From Hydractinia symbiolongicarpus (lineage: Eukaryota; Cnidaria; Hydrozoa; Anthoathecata; Hydractiniidae): a stretch of DNA of 64,000 nucleotides. Both the position numbers and the translations under genes were made by a program. The notes beneath the pieces were generated by a model, which did not search any database, was not told where the DNA came from, and saw only the letters and a program-made list of their open reading frames with translations. This document shows, piece after piece, positions 20,541-29,787 of the stretch; position 1 is the first letter of the stretch, and each line of letters opens with the position of its first letter. Where the stretch lies: positions 13,715,001-13,779,000 of the forward strand of contig NC_079885.1 of assembly GCF_029227915.1 (NCBI RefSeq), given 5' to 3'.

Positions 20541-21458
20541 GCACATATCATTACTCCTGAGGAAACAGGAAAGTTAACTCAAATCTACTACCAGCCCGAA
20601 CATCTATGGACTAGGCGCAAAGCCATTAAACTACTCTCTACTCAGAGTGGTCTCTCCAAAAAGAAAGTCACACACTGGCTGACTCGTCAACTCCTATGGC
20701 TCAGACATATCAAAGGACCTAAGCGCATCAACTACCCACATTTCACAATTACGAAACCCAATGAGATGCATCAGTTTGACTTGCTCTATATGCCCCATAA
20801 TAAAGTTTATGGAAACACGTACAAATATATACTCACAGGCATCGATGTAGCTATAAAGTAGCTAGGCCGTTGCGCACCAAAAAGGCCAGCGAAGTCAAGG
20901 ATATTTACAAAGCGGGACCTCTTTGATATCCAAATACTTTCCAATGCGATAACGGTAGTGAGTTCAAATCGGATGTAACGAAATTGCTGGAGGGTAAAGG
21001 GGTGGAGATTAAACGGGCTACCACAAAATACCACCATACATTTACAACCTTCGTGGAGTCGTACAACAAGGTACTTGCGGAAAGGCTCTTCAAGCCTCAA
21101 GATGCACAAGAGCTTGCCTCTGACGAAACTAGTACCACATGGGTCAAACACTTGTACACTATCGTCAAAAGCATGAACAATACCAAGACCGTCATGATCA
21201 AGCTTGATGAAAAAAGCCTCTACCCGATGATGGTCTTTACTTGCACCTACTGCAACCCGGCGAAGAGCATGGAGAACAAAAAAACACGCGACTGACGCCT
21301 GGTGGAGTAAAAAGACGTATAGACTGGACCGTATTGTGACAGGTACCCGTCTCCTCTACTATCTTGATGGAGGGCCTAATCGAAGCTTTGTGGCGAAGGA
21401 GTTGATGCTAATACCCGAGGGCGTTGAAGTACCTCCGGAGAATGTTAAAGAATGGTAA
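20532..21458 (+). pseudogene. Retroviral-type (Polinton) integrase, copy A
   Basis: It starts MSKAHIITPEETGKLTQIYY at the ATG inside hairpin 5. A helix-turn-helix-like N-terminal region (HWLTRQLLWL) is followed by the RNase H-fold core with the first aspartate in MHQFDLLYMP, the second in FQCDNGSEF and the glutamate in FVESYNKVLAERLF. The DDE triad is therefore still present. Frameshifts occur at about 20855-20865 and 20920 and again after about 21180. The C-terminal part resumes near 21290 and ends VKEW at 21456-21458. This enzyme inserts the element DNA into the host chromosome. Confidence 0.85.
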
Positions 21459-21587
21459 ATTTTTTTGAGACCGATGGCCATTTCATCAGGTTCCCCCGCT
21501 GCGGGTAAACTGCTCAGTTGATAGGTGTCGTTATAAAAACGGTATAAAAAAACGGTATAAAATGGTATACCGCCTTGACCATGTAGT

Positions 21588-21893
21588 TTATGGTTCCGTC
21601 GGTAACACCGTGTCTGCATGTATGTACTTCGATCTGAGTACATCCGCTTTATGGCGCGAAATGTTCTTATATTTACAAATGTAGTAAATTAAGCAAAGGG
21701 TCAGATAAGTTCCATGAAAAATAATCTCAAACCTTTCATTATTTTTTTCCCTCTCCCGCATCACATTTTGCTCCTCATAAGTGGCCTCCATTTGATTTTC
21801 AATATAGTATAATTGGTCCATTTCCTCATGGCAAGCCTTTAGTTGTTTTTCCAATTCCCGTTTTTTCTCATGTAATCTGTTGATAGAATTCAT
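21588..21893 (-). CDS. Coiled-coil protein with one membrane segment, copy A only
   Basis: This ~101-residue frame starts MNSINRLHEKKRELEKQLK, continues as a coiled coil (CHEEMDQLYYIENQMEA) and has a short hydrophobic stretch (GTYLTLCLIYYICKYK). It lies between the ATPase and integrase genes, a slot filled in copy B by an unrelated BRO-N-like gene. The last residues may run past a natural end. Function unknown. Confidence 0.45.
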   Translation of the reverse strand: MNSINRLHEKKRELEKQLKACHEEMDQLYYIENQMEATYEEQNVMREREKNNERFEIIFHGTYLTLCLIYYICKYKNISRHKADVLRSKYIHADTVLPTEP

Positions 21894-22017
21894 TTATTTA
21901 GTCAAGACAATACTACATACACCCGCGTCACTCCAAAATTTTCCAGGTTCGTGGGTGTTCCAGTCTCACATACAAAAAAATATGTTTGGACTTTCTGAGC
22001 TGGGCCTTAATTGACTC

Positions 22018-22449
22018 TCAGTCATATATCTGATTCGTCTCTTCGTCTATCAGCTTCATATCACTGCATTCGTGCGGGTACCACATGAACAACTGCTTCT
22101 TTTGCCGTCTCAAATTTTTGGGTAGAGAAGTATAACTTTGAGTAAGTAGCCATAAACTGTGTTTCTTATGGCGTCCACTGATAGCTAACTCGAGCAAAGG
22201 TTGTCGGCGCTTATCTAGACTCTCGTCCGCGATCATGTCATCCACGATGAATAAGCTATCTTCCCCAGACAGACAGGCCCTTTCCAGGTATGTTTTGTTC
22301 CAACGGAGAGTAGGGCAGAGGATCACGATGTTGTGGAAATTGTGTTTATACTCGTTGTCGAGCAAGTCCAGGACGAGCTGAGTTTTGCCGCAGCCTGTAG
22401 GACCTGTAAATATTGCGGTATGTGGGTGTTTGACGATATCGAGAGTCAT
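22018..22449 (-). pseudogene. Packaging ATPase (FtsK/HerA, A32-like), copy A
   Basis: It starts MTLDIVKHPHTAIFTGPTG with Walker A GPTGCGKT at about residues 15-22, then IVILCPTLRWNKTYL, Walker B SLFIVDDM, and SGRHKKHSLWLLTQSY with the sensor-like polar end. This is the DNA-packaging ATPase of Polinton-like viruses. Relative to copy B about 25-30 residues ahead of Walker B are missing in frame. A TGA at 22018-22020 replaces what is a tryptophan codon in B, cutting off the last ~35 residues. Confidence 0.8.
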
Positions 22450-22452
22450 TTA

Positions 22453-22478
22453 TTGTGTATGCCTTGGGGCATACACAA
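22453..22478. promoter_or_regulatory. Gene-boundary hairpin 6 (A), before the ATPase start
   Basis: A perfect 11-bp stem (TTGTGTATGCC / GGCATACACAA) with loop TTGG lies 3 bp from the ATPase ATG (22447-22449) and just after the preceding gene's stop (22489). Copy B has a different but also near-perfect hairpin at the same place. Confidence 0.8.
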
Positions 22479-22488
22479 ATTCGTAGAC

Positions 22489-22739
22489 CTATTTAGGTTT
22501 CGGCACGATGGATGCGGGAATCCACCCCTTACTTACAGCCATCTCTCTCGAGCGTCAACCTGCTGTGAAATAGACCACCATCGTCATCACATCATTGGTA
22601 TCCATCTTGGTGCTGGGGCTAGAGATTCCCAGAAATTTCTTCCGACCATTGCATAGGCGAATGTAAAGCCTAGGTCCACGACTGTTTCATAGATCATATC
22701 GATAATTTCCTTCTGTTGGGGGGTACCGTTTGAACTCAT
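22489..22739 (-). pseudogene. Small conserved protein upstream of the ATPase, copy A
   Basis: Starting MSSNGTPQQKEIIDMIYE, it matches the copy B gene at 28520-28810. A frameshift in the middle (about 22610) and a TGA in place of an arginine codon of copy B break it. The tail GWIPASIVPKPK ends at TAG 22489-22491. A hydrophobic helix FTFAYAM could be membrane-associated. The role is unknown. Confidence 0.6.
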
Positions 22740-22753
22740 ACTTTATTATATGC

Positions 22754-23098
22754 CTATTTCATCTTAAAAATATCAATATTTTGCTTAGGTTCCAGCCCCG
22801 CGCTGGGTATTTTGACCGGCTGGTCAATCGCCACGGTTTTTTTATGGAAAAAATAGAAACCAACTCCTAAGCACGCGACTATGACAACGAGGCCTCCAGC
22901 AATGTATACACTGCCTGACTGTACAGAACTCACCCCAGAAGAGGTTTTGACTGCAGATTCTAATGTGCCTTCTTGTTTTTTAAGATCTTCTTTCCTCTTC
23001 TTCATCAGTGCCACCAATTTGTGACCTTGCGCGACTCTCCCCGGATGTTTTACTGGCTTTGTAAAAACTCTCTCTTCTTGTGGTTAAACTTCGCTCAT
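22754..23098 (-). pseudogene. Single-pass membrane protein, copy A
   Basis: The ATG at 23096-23098 directly follows hairpin 7, but codon 5 is TAA (23084-23086), so the intact frame begins only after it. The body has a basic lead-in (ALMKKRKEDLKKQEG), a Ser/Thr-rich region, a transmembrane helix (YIAGGLVVIVACLGVGFYFF) and a short tail ending IDIFKMK. The same tail occurs in copy B at 28416-28506. Probably a virion membrane protein; no family is recognised. Confidence 0.6.
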
Positions 23099-23101
23099 TT
23101 T

Positions 23102-23122
23102 TTATACGTTTAAAACGTATAA
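23102..23122. promoter_or_regulatory. Gene-boundary hairpin 7
   Basis: Perfect 10-nt arms TTATACGTTT / AAACGTATAA lie around one central base. The hairpin is 3 bp from the minus-strand ATG at 23098 and 20 bp from a plus-strand ATG at 23143, so it lies between divergent starts if the plus-strand frame is real. Confidence 0.7.
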
Positions 23123-23142
23123 GAATTACTTTTTACATCAGG

Positions 23143-23328
23143 ATGGATATGGAACCCGTTCCTAAAGGATCTCTTTATCACTGCGAAAACAGGAATTTAA
23201 GGGATGATTTAAAAGCATATTTCCCAGCGTATGTTATTTTGTTCATATGTGGGGTCATCACTAAATTACACGCCTGTGGTGTAAATCGGTCTTCTGCTGG
23301 TGTTAGGATTTTCAAATGGCGTGAATAG
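23143..23328 (+). CDS. Possible small membrane protein (~61 aa)
   Basis: The frame starts MDMEPVPKGSLYHCENRN at 23143 and holds one hydrophobic helix (FPAYVILFICGVITKL) before a basic end. Nothing overlaps it on the other strand, and a hairpin precedes it. It is short and unmatched in copy B, so it could be chance. Confidence 0.35.
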   Translation: MDMEPVPKGSLYHCENRNLRDDLKAYFPAYVILFICGVITKLHACGVNRSSAGVRIFKWRE

Positions 23329-23383
23329 GAATCACTATATATTGCGAGCCAATGCGGATACCGCGTTCTTAGTCTGCTTTTGC

Positions 23384-23551
23384 TTATTGAGTTGCCATTT
23401 TATTCCCTTCGGCTCCGGTACATTTATTCGGCAAGAGGTGCTTCTTCGTACCGAGACGTATGACATCCTTTAGCGTCTGGCGCTTGTCAACAGCTGGTTT
23501 GTCAGGGGCTGGTGTATCAACACCATCAAATATTTCAGCGAGATCGGACAT
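23384..23551 (-). CDS. Small soluble protein (~55 aa), MSDLAEIFDGVD
   Basis: I chose ATG 23551 because the upstream part of the open frame is AT-rich and hydrophobic. The product is acidic at the N-terminus, then Pro-rich, then basic (DVIRLGTKKHLLPNK). It lies on the same strand as the neighbouring membrane protein and polymerase. No family is recognised. Confidence 0.4.
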   Translation of the reverse strand: MSDLAEIFDGVDTPAPDKPAVDKRQTLKDVIRLGTKKHLLPNKCTGAEGNKMATQ

Positions 23552-24150
23552 TGTCTTTATTATTAGTCTATAGCGATAGAGGAAGGTGAATATCAAGATG
23601 TATGGTAATAGTATAGCGATACGCATAGCATGTTTTTTCAAAGCAAAACCCTCGCAAGGGAACCCTCTGGGTGTTTTGATGTTTTTTATTGTTGTTTGAA
23701 CCCAGAGGCTTTTTGATTCTGCGAGTATATCACTCAGAGCCGAGGTGTTTTTTTTCAGTGCTGTCCTGCTTTGCAGGTTTAGCGTACTTGCTCTTTATAC
23801 TCTATACAGAATGTCGTGCTTGTACTACGCATTAACGAAACCCACCTTTTTAAGTGAGCACTTTCAGAGGCCGTTACTAGCACTGATATTTAACCGGCAT
23901 TTTGGTACAATTTTTTCCCCGACTGGCACAGTGTGAGGTAGAAACCGGGGCGAGACGGCCGCCTCCAGGTAAGGCTTGGTCTCGCCCGCCCATCCGTACC
24001 CTTCAACCAGGTCTATGCCTGCTACGACAATTATTACGATATATCAAGCTTCGTATATAGCTATTCAGTAACACCTTGAGTATTACCTGTGTGAAAATTC
24101 ACGCATCACCGGTTAGGTCTTTTGCTCATCATACATAAAATCTCTCGACC
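23552..24150. other. Gene-poor stretch inside element A, one inverted repeat
   Basis: No convincing gene is seen. It contains an inverted repeat at 23664-23708 (CCTCTGGGT / ACCCAGAGG, 27-nt loop) and, just before it, CCCTCGCAAGGG. A purine/GC-rich stretch follows at 23940-23990. It could be control DNA or decayed coding sequence. Confidence 0.4.
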
Positions 24151-24178
24151 ATTCAAAAAATGATGAACATTTTTGAAT
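24151..24178. terminator. Gene-boundary hairpin 8
   Basis: A perfect 9-bp stem ATTCAAAAA / TTTTTGAAT with a 10-nt loop, about 100 bp downstream of the HNH gene's stop. A plus-strand frame of 76 codons starts at its right edge (ATG 24177) but overlaps the HNH gene for most of its length and is not supported on its own. Confidence 0.5.
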
Positions 24179-24279
24179 GTATGAGGCAAATGAGTTTAAA
24201 CTTGTTTTAAATCGTCCTCATACTGATGGGGAGTTACTCGAAGTTATGAAGAAAAAAAACCTATTCAACGCGACCGACT

Positions 24280-24777
24280 TTAGGCAGATATATATCGACA
24301 ACCTTTCTTTTGATTCTCTGCAACCCACATTGGTTGAATGTTGGTGTAATGGAGTCTCTCTAGCTGCACCGCATCGCTGGGATATTCACCATTTTCTCTA
24401 TATTTAATGGGGATTCTGTGGTCGAATTCCCAGGACCCTCGGTTGCCCCAGCACATACCGTCTTTGAATTGAGCTTGGATATGACCAATGAAAGTGCAAA
24501 TACCGCACCCCAGATACTCTTGAGAGGCAATCTCTGTATCATTATTTAGAGCATGCCTAATCCTGGTTAGAATAAGGTTATGCTGATACCCAGGGAAATC
24601 ACATATGAAGCACTGTCCTGGTATTTTTTCGTGATTGCATTTTTTTTGTTCCCTTGACACATTGTGGGAATTGAGGCATTTGATGCAATTCTTTGTCAAT
24701 TGTCCGTTCCTCTTAATTTTAAAGTTGTCCAGTGGTTGTTCTCGCTTACACTTTGTGCAATTTTTAACTTCCTCCAT
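24280..24777 (-). CDS. HNH endonuclease with zinc-finger N-terminus
   Basis: It starts MEEVKNCTKCKREQPLDNFK, a CxxC...CxxC finger (NCTKC, NCIKC) of the kind common in giant-virus and element proteins. A second cysteine set (QCFICDFPGY) follows, and then an HNH nuclease core with WEFDHRIPIKY and a C-terminal half LHYTNIQPMWVAENQKKG. The pattern D-H ... H/N ... N...K fits HNH. It is intact while the polymerase upstream is not. It may act in genome processing or be a homing-type passenger; the sequence does not decide. Confidence 0.7.
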   Translation of the reverse strand: MEEVKNCTKCKREQPLDNFKIKRNGQLTKNCIKCLNSHNVSREQKKCNHEKIPGQCFICDFPGYQHNLILTRIRHALNNDTEIASQEYLGCGICTFIGHIQAQFKDGMCWGNRGSWEFDHRIPIKYRENGEYPSDAVQLERLHYTNIQPMWVAENQKKGCRYISA

Positions 24778-24822
24778 TTCTTATTGAATTTTTTTGAATA
24801 CTAACTCACGAAAATCTGGACG

Positions 24823-24857
24823 GGAATTCACAACTCCAAAGGCATCGTGTGAATTCC
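24823..24857. terminator. Gene-boundary hairpin 9, between polymerase and HNH genes
   Basis: A perfect 10-bp stem (GGAATTCACA / TGTGAATTCC) with a 15-nt loop. It lies 55 bp after the polymerase stop (24912) and about 45 bp before the HNH start, on the same transcription line. Confidence 0.65.
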
Positions 24858-24911
24858 ATCTTTGAGCACCTTCCTTTTGGCATAGAAAGCCGAAAGTCCC
24901 AGCTTGTTCTG

Positions 24912-27900
24912 TTAATAGGTAACCATACCCTGCTTATGCACCCGGAAGCCTACGTTTTTCGCCGTGTCCAAACTACCCTTCAAAACCCTCATATACCTGT
25001 CCCACGTTACTTCATTTTGTCTTTCCGACATTCCTTTACATGAAAACTTCGTGCCTTCCTTACCTTCGAAAAAGTAACACTTGGCCGTCAAAGCAACCAT
25101 TCGAGACCCGATGAATTTGGTTTTAAGCAACCCTCCCGTTCGACTGGAGTGTTTGTCGGTGACGAGCCAGTCTTTCACATCAGCATCAAACTGCTTGAGG
25201 AGTTCAAGGCGAACAATATCTCGCAGTTCTTCCCCCGAGATAGCAAAATAGGCCTTGTCCGTGTCCATATACACATATTCAAAGTCTCGACGGTCCACGT
25301 ACTTGTCGAGAAATTCATAATAAAATTCTAGCATGCGAAGCTTTGCCAATTGGTATACGGCAATTCAACACGCTCGATCGATGCTAACCCCTTGTTTACC
25401 CCTTCTTAATTCATAAGCATCTCCAATCTCTTCAAGGTCCTCGAGATAGGGGCTCCTCATTGCCGCATCGACCTCTTTTTCATTTCTCGTGAAGCTAGTA
25501 TTGGCATGCCTTGCCAAGTCCTCGATCATTTTTCCATATTCCCTTTCAACTTGGCAGTGTCGCTCGCAATACGTTTGTCGGGGTCTTTATCAGCTTGGCG
25601 TCTCGCATCTGCAATTTCTTCCGGAAACCACGCGAATGGTTTACCGCGTGAGTACTTGAGGAACCGGTAACACGCCGTGACTTTTAGCCCATGCTCTAGG
25701 TACCATTTGAGCACGGGTGTGTACAGCAAGATCCTCTCTGCTTTCATCAAGCCTAAGAGCTTCCTCGTTCCAGGAACACGTTTGCGCCCAGTCTTGAGCA
25801 AGTACTCGCGCATGTGCTCTGGAATGGCTTCATCGGGTATCTCTTTGACCACAAATAGCGGAGACATTTCGCTGAATTTGTCGTACAGCTCTTGAGGCAC
25901 TCCGATATCAACTTCCGCAAAACCGAAAAGTGAGCCATCTAGAACGCCTTGCTCTAGAGCCCCCAATCCATCTGTGGGTTCAGCAATCCTGACAAGCTTC
26001 GCCTTACCGCATGGGAAGTCCTGCAGCAAGGTACTCGGGTAGAGCATGTTTGCATCATAGCCTAGAATGGTCTTACATTTGCTGGGCTCGTTATAGATGT
26101 GAGATCTTATGGCTGTCACATCCCTCTCGTGGTACCTGCAAAAGACGATCGCGGAACCACTTACCATGCCCGTTTGCAGGAGCTCATAGGCCTCGTTCTT
26201 GGTACACTCGTCACACGCTTTTTTAACCTCCATGCAGGCCTTACATCGGGCTTTGACGCAATTGTCTTGACATTTGTGCGTGTAGGGGTCCCCCGGTGTA
26301 TAAAGCTCTATTTCGGGGTTCAAGCGCAGGGATTTGTTCAGGACATAGCGCATCGATACGCCTGGTATACTCACAGCATCCTTGAGAATGTCAATCTCAT
26401 CTTCATGGTACGTGTTGCGGGTCCTGTCGACAGTCTCAATAAAGAGTACTACGTCCGCCAAGTTGTACTCGGCTAATCAATCCAGCATTGTGACGCAGCC
26501 CCTCTTGTAGAACTCATCTCGGAACGCCTGGTAATCTTCAGGCAAGAGGGTGTTTTTACCGTTGAGGGTGCTATAGAAAGCCTCATGATCAACGGGGCCG
26601 ACATGTTTTAACTTGTCATAGCTCGACAGCCACTCGTAAAGGAACACGAGCTTCTCGAGATTGCAATCCAATGACTTGCACCAGCCCGCGTAACTCATTC
26701 CAGGCGCGAGAAAGTTTTTAATGTCTATGAATTTGAACTTTGATGTTGTGAGGAACATGTAGTCATTGTTCTTCTTTGCTACTGTAATCTTATCCTCGTC
26801 ATCATCCGCAATTCGTTCGACAAAGTACCGCTTGATCAGGTTGATGTCATACTTGCCGCTGTTGAAACCTATCAACGTCACTTGGTTCACCCACTCATTC
26901 CAAGCTTTTTGGGTTTGATCTGAAAGCATATCAAAATCATCGGGCTTGGGGTGCAGCCTTTCGACTTCTTTAACGATGCGGGCCTGCCTCTGCTCTAATT
27001 GCTCGATGAATTTCTGCACCAGCACCTTGGGGCTTTCATGCATGATGAAGGTGGGATGTTCCTGTAGACTATCATGAATGGCAACACTTACCGGGATATG
27101 CTCCGAGATGTATGTTAGATCGGCCGTTTGATGCTGGTGTAATGGTATCAGGGGAGCTTCAAAGTCAAACACAACGAAGTGGGGGTAGGGTCGAAATTCT
27201 TTCTTGAAGAGCCTCTTAACATTTGGGGGGTTCTCGCACTTCCATGTGGTGACCAGGTTGTAGCCGAGTTTTTGGATGTGATCCTCCTTAAATTTGGTGA
27301 GCTTGAAATTATTCTCATCAGCGTTGGTTCGCTGCAGTTGGCATGGGCATCCATGCCACTTGCAGCCGTGATATTCATAGACTGTTTTGGTCTCAGGTTC
27401 GTATCCATCTACCCTATAGGCCTCCTGACCCATCACACGAATCACGCGTTCCCCTCCATGCCCGCAGAGCGCGTGATGTATGTGCATTTCCGACTGCTCC
27501 GCCAATGCCTCAATTCATTGGCATGCCGCATAGCTGAATGCATATTGCTCGTAGAAGACATTTTTCGATTTGCTAGGCATGCACTTGACATTTTTACCCC
27601 TGCAAATGATCGTTGTTTTGGCGCCTTCGCACTCGTTATTTTTGTGTCGCGTAAGGTTGTCGGATCTGGTGAAAATTTGGGTACAGGCCTCGCATTCCCA
27701 ACTTAGAGTCAAAACATCCATCTTCTTGATGTAGAAGCAATGACCATGCAGCATACCGAGGTTTATCGTGCCCAACCCCTTCTTGTACTGGTTTTGACCA
27801 TAGGCGAGCCGCCATGGTGCCTTGTTAGAGTTCGTCTTGGGCTCAAAGATTCTGATGTTGATCTTGAAGTGTTTAGCGATACCCTCCAGATCCACGAGCT

Positions 27901-28393
27901 TTGTAGCACGTACCTCTTCCCGCTTTAGCTTGGGGTTCTCGTAGTACTCGCGTGCTAATTTGAGGGCCGGTCTTGTTAGGAACTCTGTTCCCCTTATTAC
28001 GTCGGCCCTCTCCATTACGGCCAAGCATCTCCAAAAGCACAGGTTGTCCGTTCTGGCATTTTCACTGTTTATGGCGCAGATACACCTTTTGTCTCGCAGC
28101 CAGTCCGGCAAAGGTCCACATCCAAGTAGGGGCTCCCTCGTAGAAATTATCTTGACCTGTACATGCTTGAAGACTATCTTGCCTTCGTAAGCTCCGGGGT
28201 CTCGATGTTTCTGTCAGGTGGTAAGTAGACTTTAGTCCAGAACTCCGCATCTTCCAGATCCAGACGCTTCCTCTCGTATTCTTCCATGAAGGCTTCAATT
28301 TCCGCCATGCTTGAGAGTGATTTGGAGCTCTTGGTTTTGTGGTAATCGGCTACATCGTCACCACCTCGGTAGATATCACAGCTAAAGCTTTAG
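24912..28393 (-). pseudogene. Protein-primed family B DNA polymerase, element A
   Basis: This is the replicative polymerase of the element, recognisable over about 1,150 codons. Read from the right: an N-terminal region up to about 28393 (cut at the A/B junction), a zinc-binding-like part (CEACTQIFTRSDNLTRH), a restriction-like stretch (VYEYHGCKWHGCPC), exonuclease motifs (VVFDFEAPLIP, GFNSGKYDINLIKRYF), polymerase motif A with DANMLYPS, motif B region near 25530, and motif C YMDTDKAYF. Breaks: a frameshift at about 28155, in-frame TGA codons at 27515-27517 and 26477-26479, a small deletion with frameshift in the motif B region (about 25530), and a further shift at about 25360. Confidence 0.85.
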
Positions 28394-28415
28394 ACTACCT
28401 TGACGCTCATGTCTA

Positions 28416-28506
28416 CGTGGCCACTGACCAGCCTGTCAAAGCGTCTCATCAACCCAGCCCGAGGCTGGAGTCTAAGCCAGATATTGATATTTTTAAGATG
28501 AAATAG
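28416..28506 (+). pseudogene. Tail of the single-pass membrane protein, copy B
   Basis: Only the last ~25-30 codons remain. They contain LESKPDIDIFKMK before TAG 28504-28506, matching the tail of the copy A gene (22754-23098). This is where element B begins after the junction. Confidence 0.7.
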
Positions 28507-28519
28507 GATATAATAAAGT

Positions 28520-28810
28520 ATGAGTTCAAACGTCACCCCTCAACAGAAGAAGATAATCGACATGGTCTTTGAAAGTATAGTTGACCTAGGCTTTACATTT
28601 GCATATGCAATGCTTGGGAAGCGATTCCTAGGGATCTCTAGCCCCTCTACCAACCTTGACACAAACGATGTGATGAAAATGATCGCCTGCTTCACAGCAG
28701 GGCGAGGAAGCCGTGAGATGGCGGTCTCAAAGGGTTGGATCCTTGCCTCCATTTTTCAAAGAAGTAAGTACAAGGTTTGTTGTCTGCCTATGGGCATACA
28801 ACAAACATGA
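28520..28810 (+). CDS. Small conserved protein upstream of the ATPase, copy B
   Basis: It starts MSSNVTPQQKKIIDMVFES, followed by a hydrophobic helix (VDLGFTFAYAMLG) and a C-terminal part with DTNDVMKMIACF and SREMAVSKGW. This copy is open, whereas copy A is broken. The natural end is probably just before the hairpin at 28775, as in A; the open frame runs through the hairpin to 28810. The 13-bp spacing from the preceding stop suggests the same transcription unit. Function unknown. Confidence 0.6.
   Translation: MSSNVTPQQKKIIDMVFESIVDLGFTFAYAMLGKRFLGISSPSTNLDTNDVMKMIACFTAGRGSREMAVSKGWILASIFQRSKYKVCCLPMGIQQT
28775..28806. promoter_or_regulatory. Gene-boundary hairpin 10 (B), before the ATPase start
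   Basis: Arms GTTTGTTGT / ACAACAAAC are perfect, with an inner stem TGCC / GGCA separated by one mismatch and closed by loop TATG. The ATPase ATG (28807) follows immediately. The stem differs in sequence from the A hairpin at the same locus, yet both pair. Confidence 0.8.
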
Positions 28811-29419
28811 ATATTATTAAAGACTCTCATACGGCAATATTTACAGGCCCGAAAAGCTGCGGGAAAACCCAAAAAGTCCTGGACTTACTCAATAAAGAAT
28901 ACAAGGGTTACTTCCATAATATCGTAATCCTCTGCCTAACAATTCGCTGGAACAAGACTTACTTTGAAAGATCATCACTGTGCCAAGATGACTACGTTTT
29001 CATGATCGAGCCCAAAGACCAGCTTTTCTACTGGATCGAGCAACTATCAAGGATTCTGGCAGGGAAAGAGAGCTTATTCATTATCGATGACATGATAAGC
29101 GATGAAAGTCTCGACAAAAAGCGTCGACCCTTGTTCAAACTCGCTATCTCGGGTAGGCACAGAAAACACAGTCTCTGGCTCCTCACTCAAAGTTACACGG
29201 CCCTCCCAAAAAATCTGCGAAGGCAAAAAAAGCAGCTGTTTATATGGTACCCTAAATGGTTTATATGAAAGGAGCGATATGAAACTGGTAGATGAAGAGA
29301 CTAACATCATCAACGACTGGGAATCGATCAAGGCCCAACTCGAAAAGTCCAAGAATGCCTGCCTTTGGATCAGACTTAAGCACCATCGGACCTGGAAAAT
29401 TTGGAGTGATTTCAATTAA
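28807..29419 (+). pseudogene. Packaging ATPase (FtsK/HerA, A32-like), copy B
   Basis: ATG 28807 directly follows hairpin 10. Walker A reads GPKSCGKT, Walker B SLFIIDDM, and the later motif SGRHRKHSLWLLTQSYTALP is present. This copy keeps the ~25-30 residues ahead of Walker B that A lacks. A frameshift at about 29255 separates the last part (DMKLVDEETNIINDWESIK), which ends at 29417-29419 and overlaps the start of the next frame. Confidence 0.8.
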
Positions 29420-29681
29420 AAAGAAATATCCTCATGATATCGGGAAGTACAAAATGCGGCTTGGTGACGCTATTACTGATCTCCAAGTATCTACACAAGG
29501 TGTACTCAGATTTGAGTACACCCAACCAAACACAGTTTTACTAACAGAAGCCGGCCTTTATTGCTTCCTCTTGAGGTGCGGTCATGTGGCAGAGTCTGGC
29601 TGGCGCTATCGTACTCCTCAAGATACTATTTACCAAGGCCTGATAACATCCTCCGGGGATACGAACATTTTTGTATGGTAG
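29355..29681 (+). CDS. BRO-N-like protein, copy B only
   Basis: An open frame of ~108 codons overlaps the ATPase tail by about 65 bp. The pattern IGKYKMRLGDAITDLQV followed by TVLLTEAGLYCFLLRCGH resembles the N-terminal DNA-binding BRO domain found in large DNA viruses and phages (ends GLY.L...). It is short for a BRO protein, which usually carries a further domain. It sits where element A has a coiled-coil gene. It stops at TAG 29679-29681, 3 bp before hairpin 11. Confidence 0.5.
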   Translation: MPAFGSDLSTIGPGKFGVISIKKKYPHDIGKYKMRLGDAITDLQVSTQGVLRFEYTQPNTVLLTEAGLYCFLLRCGHVAESGWRYRTPQDTIYQGLITSSGDTNIFVW

Positions 29682-29684
29682 GTA

Positions 29685-29711
29685 TTAACGTGAACCATAG
29701 GTTCACGTTAA
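29685..29711. terminator. Gene-boundary hairpin 11
   Basis: A perfect 12-bp stem (TTAACGTGAACC / GGTTCACGTTAA) with loop ATA, 3 bp after the BRO-N-like stop. Confidence 0.75.
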
Positions 29712-29735
29712 ATAAGCTCACAATTGGCAACTGAG

Positions 29736-29760
29736 CGGTTCCCCCGCTACGGGGGAACCG
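29736..29760. terminator. Gene-boundary hairpin 12, GC-rich
   Basis: A perfect 11-bp stem (CGGTTCCCCCG / CGGGGGAACCG) with loop CTA, 28 bp downstream of the integrase stop in copy B. Copy A keeps a decayed version (GGTTCCCCCGCTGCGGG near 21490). It lies between convergent gene ends. Confidence 0.75.
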
Positions 29761-29787
29761 GTGAAATGGCCATCCTAATCAAGAAAT

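Larger units (their letters stand above)
13606..28393. mobile_element. Polinton/Maverick-like element A, decayed
   Basis: The gene set is diagnostic: B-family DNA polymerase with an N-terminal extension and 3'-5' exonuclease, retroviral-type integrase, P-loop packaging ATPase, double-jelly-roll major capsid and penton, plus membrane and coiled-coil proteins. Genes lie on both strands. Short perfect inverted repeats sit at most gene boundaries. No adenovirus-type maturation protease was recognised. Terminal inverted repeats are not visible: the left end abuts the BEL LTR and the right end abuts element B. Most genes carry frameshifts or stops. Confidence 0.85.

Noticed and set aside
24177-24407. 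Plus-strand 76-codon frame starting at hairpin 8
   Set aside because: Over half of it is antisense to the well-supported HNH gene. Only the first ~35 codons could be independent.
24912-28393. Reassigned TGA codon in the polymerase
   Set aside because: TAA stops and frameshifts also occur in the other genes of the same element, and the host exons use normal stops. Simple decay explains all of it.
28300-28420. Terminal inverted repeat of element A at the A/B junction
   Set aside because: Polymerase coding reads up to the junction and element B gene sequence starts right after it, leaving no room for a terminal repeat.
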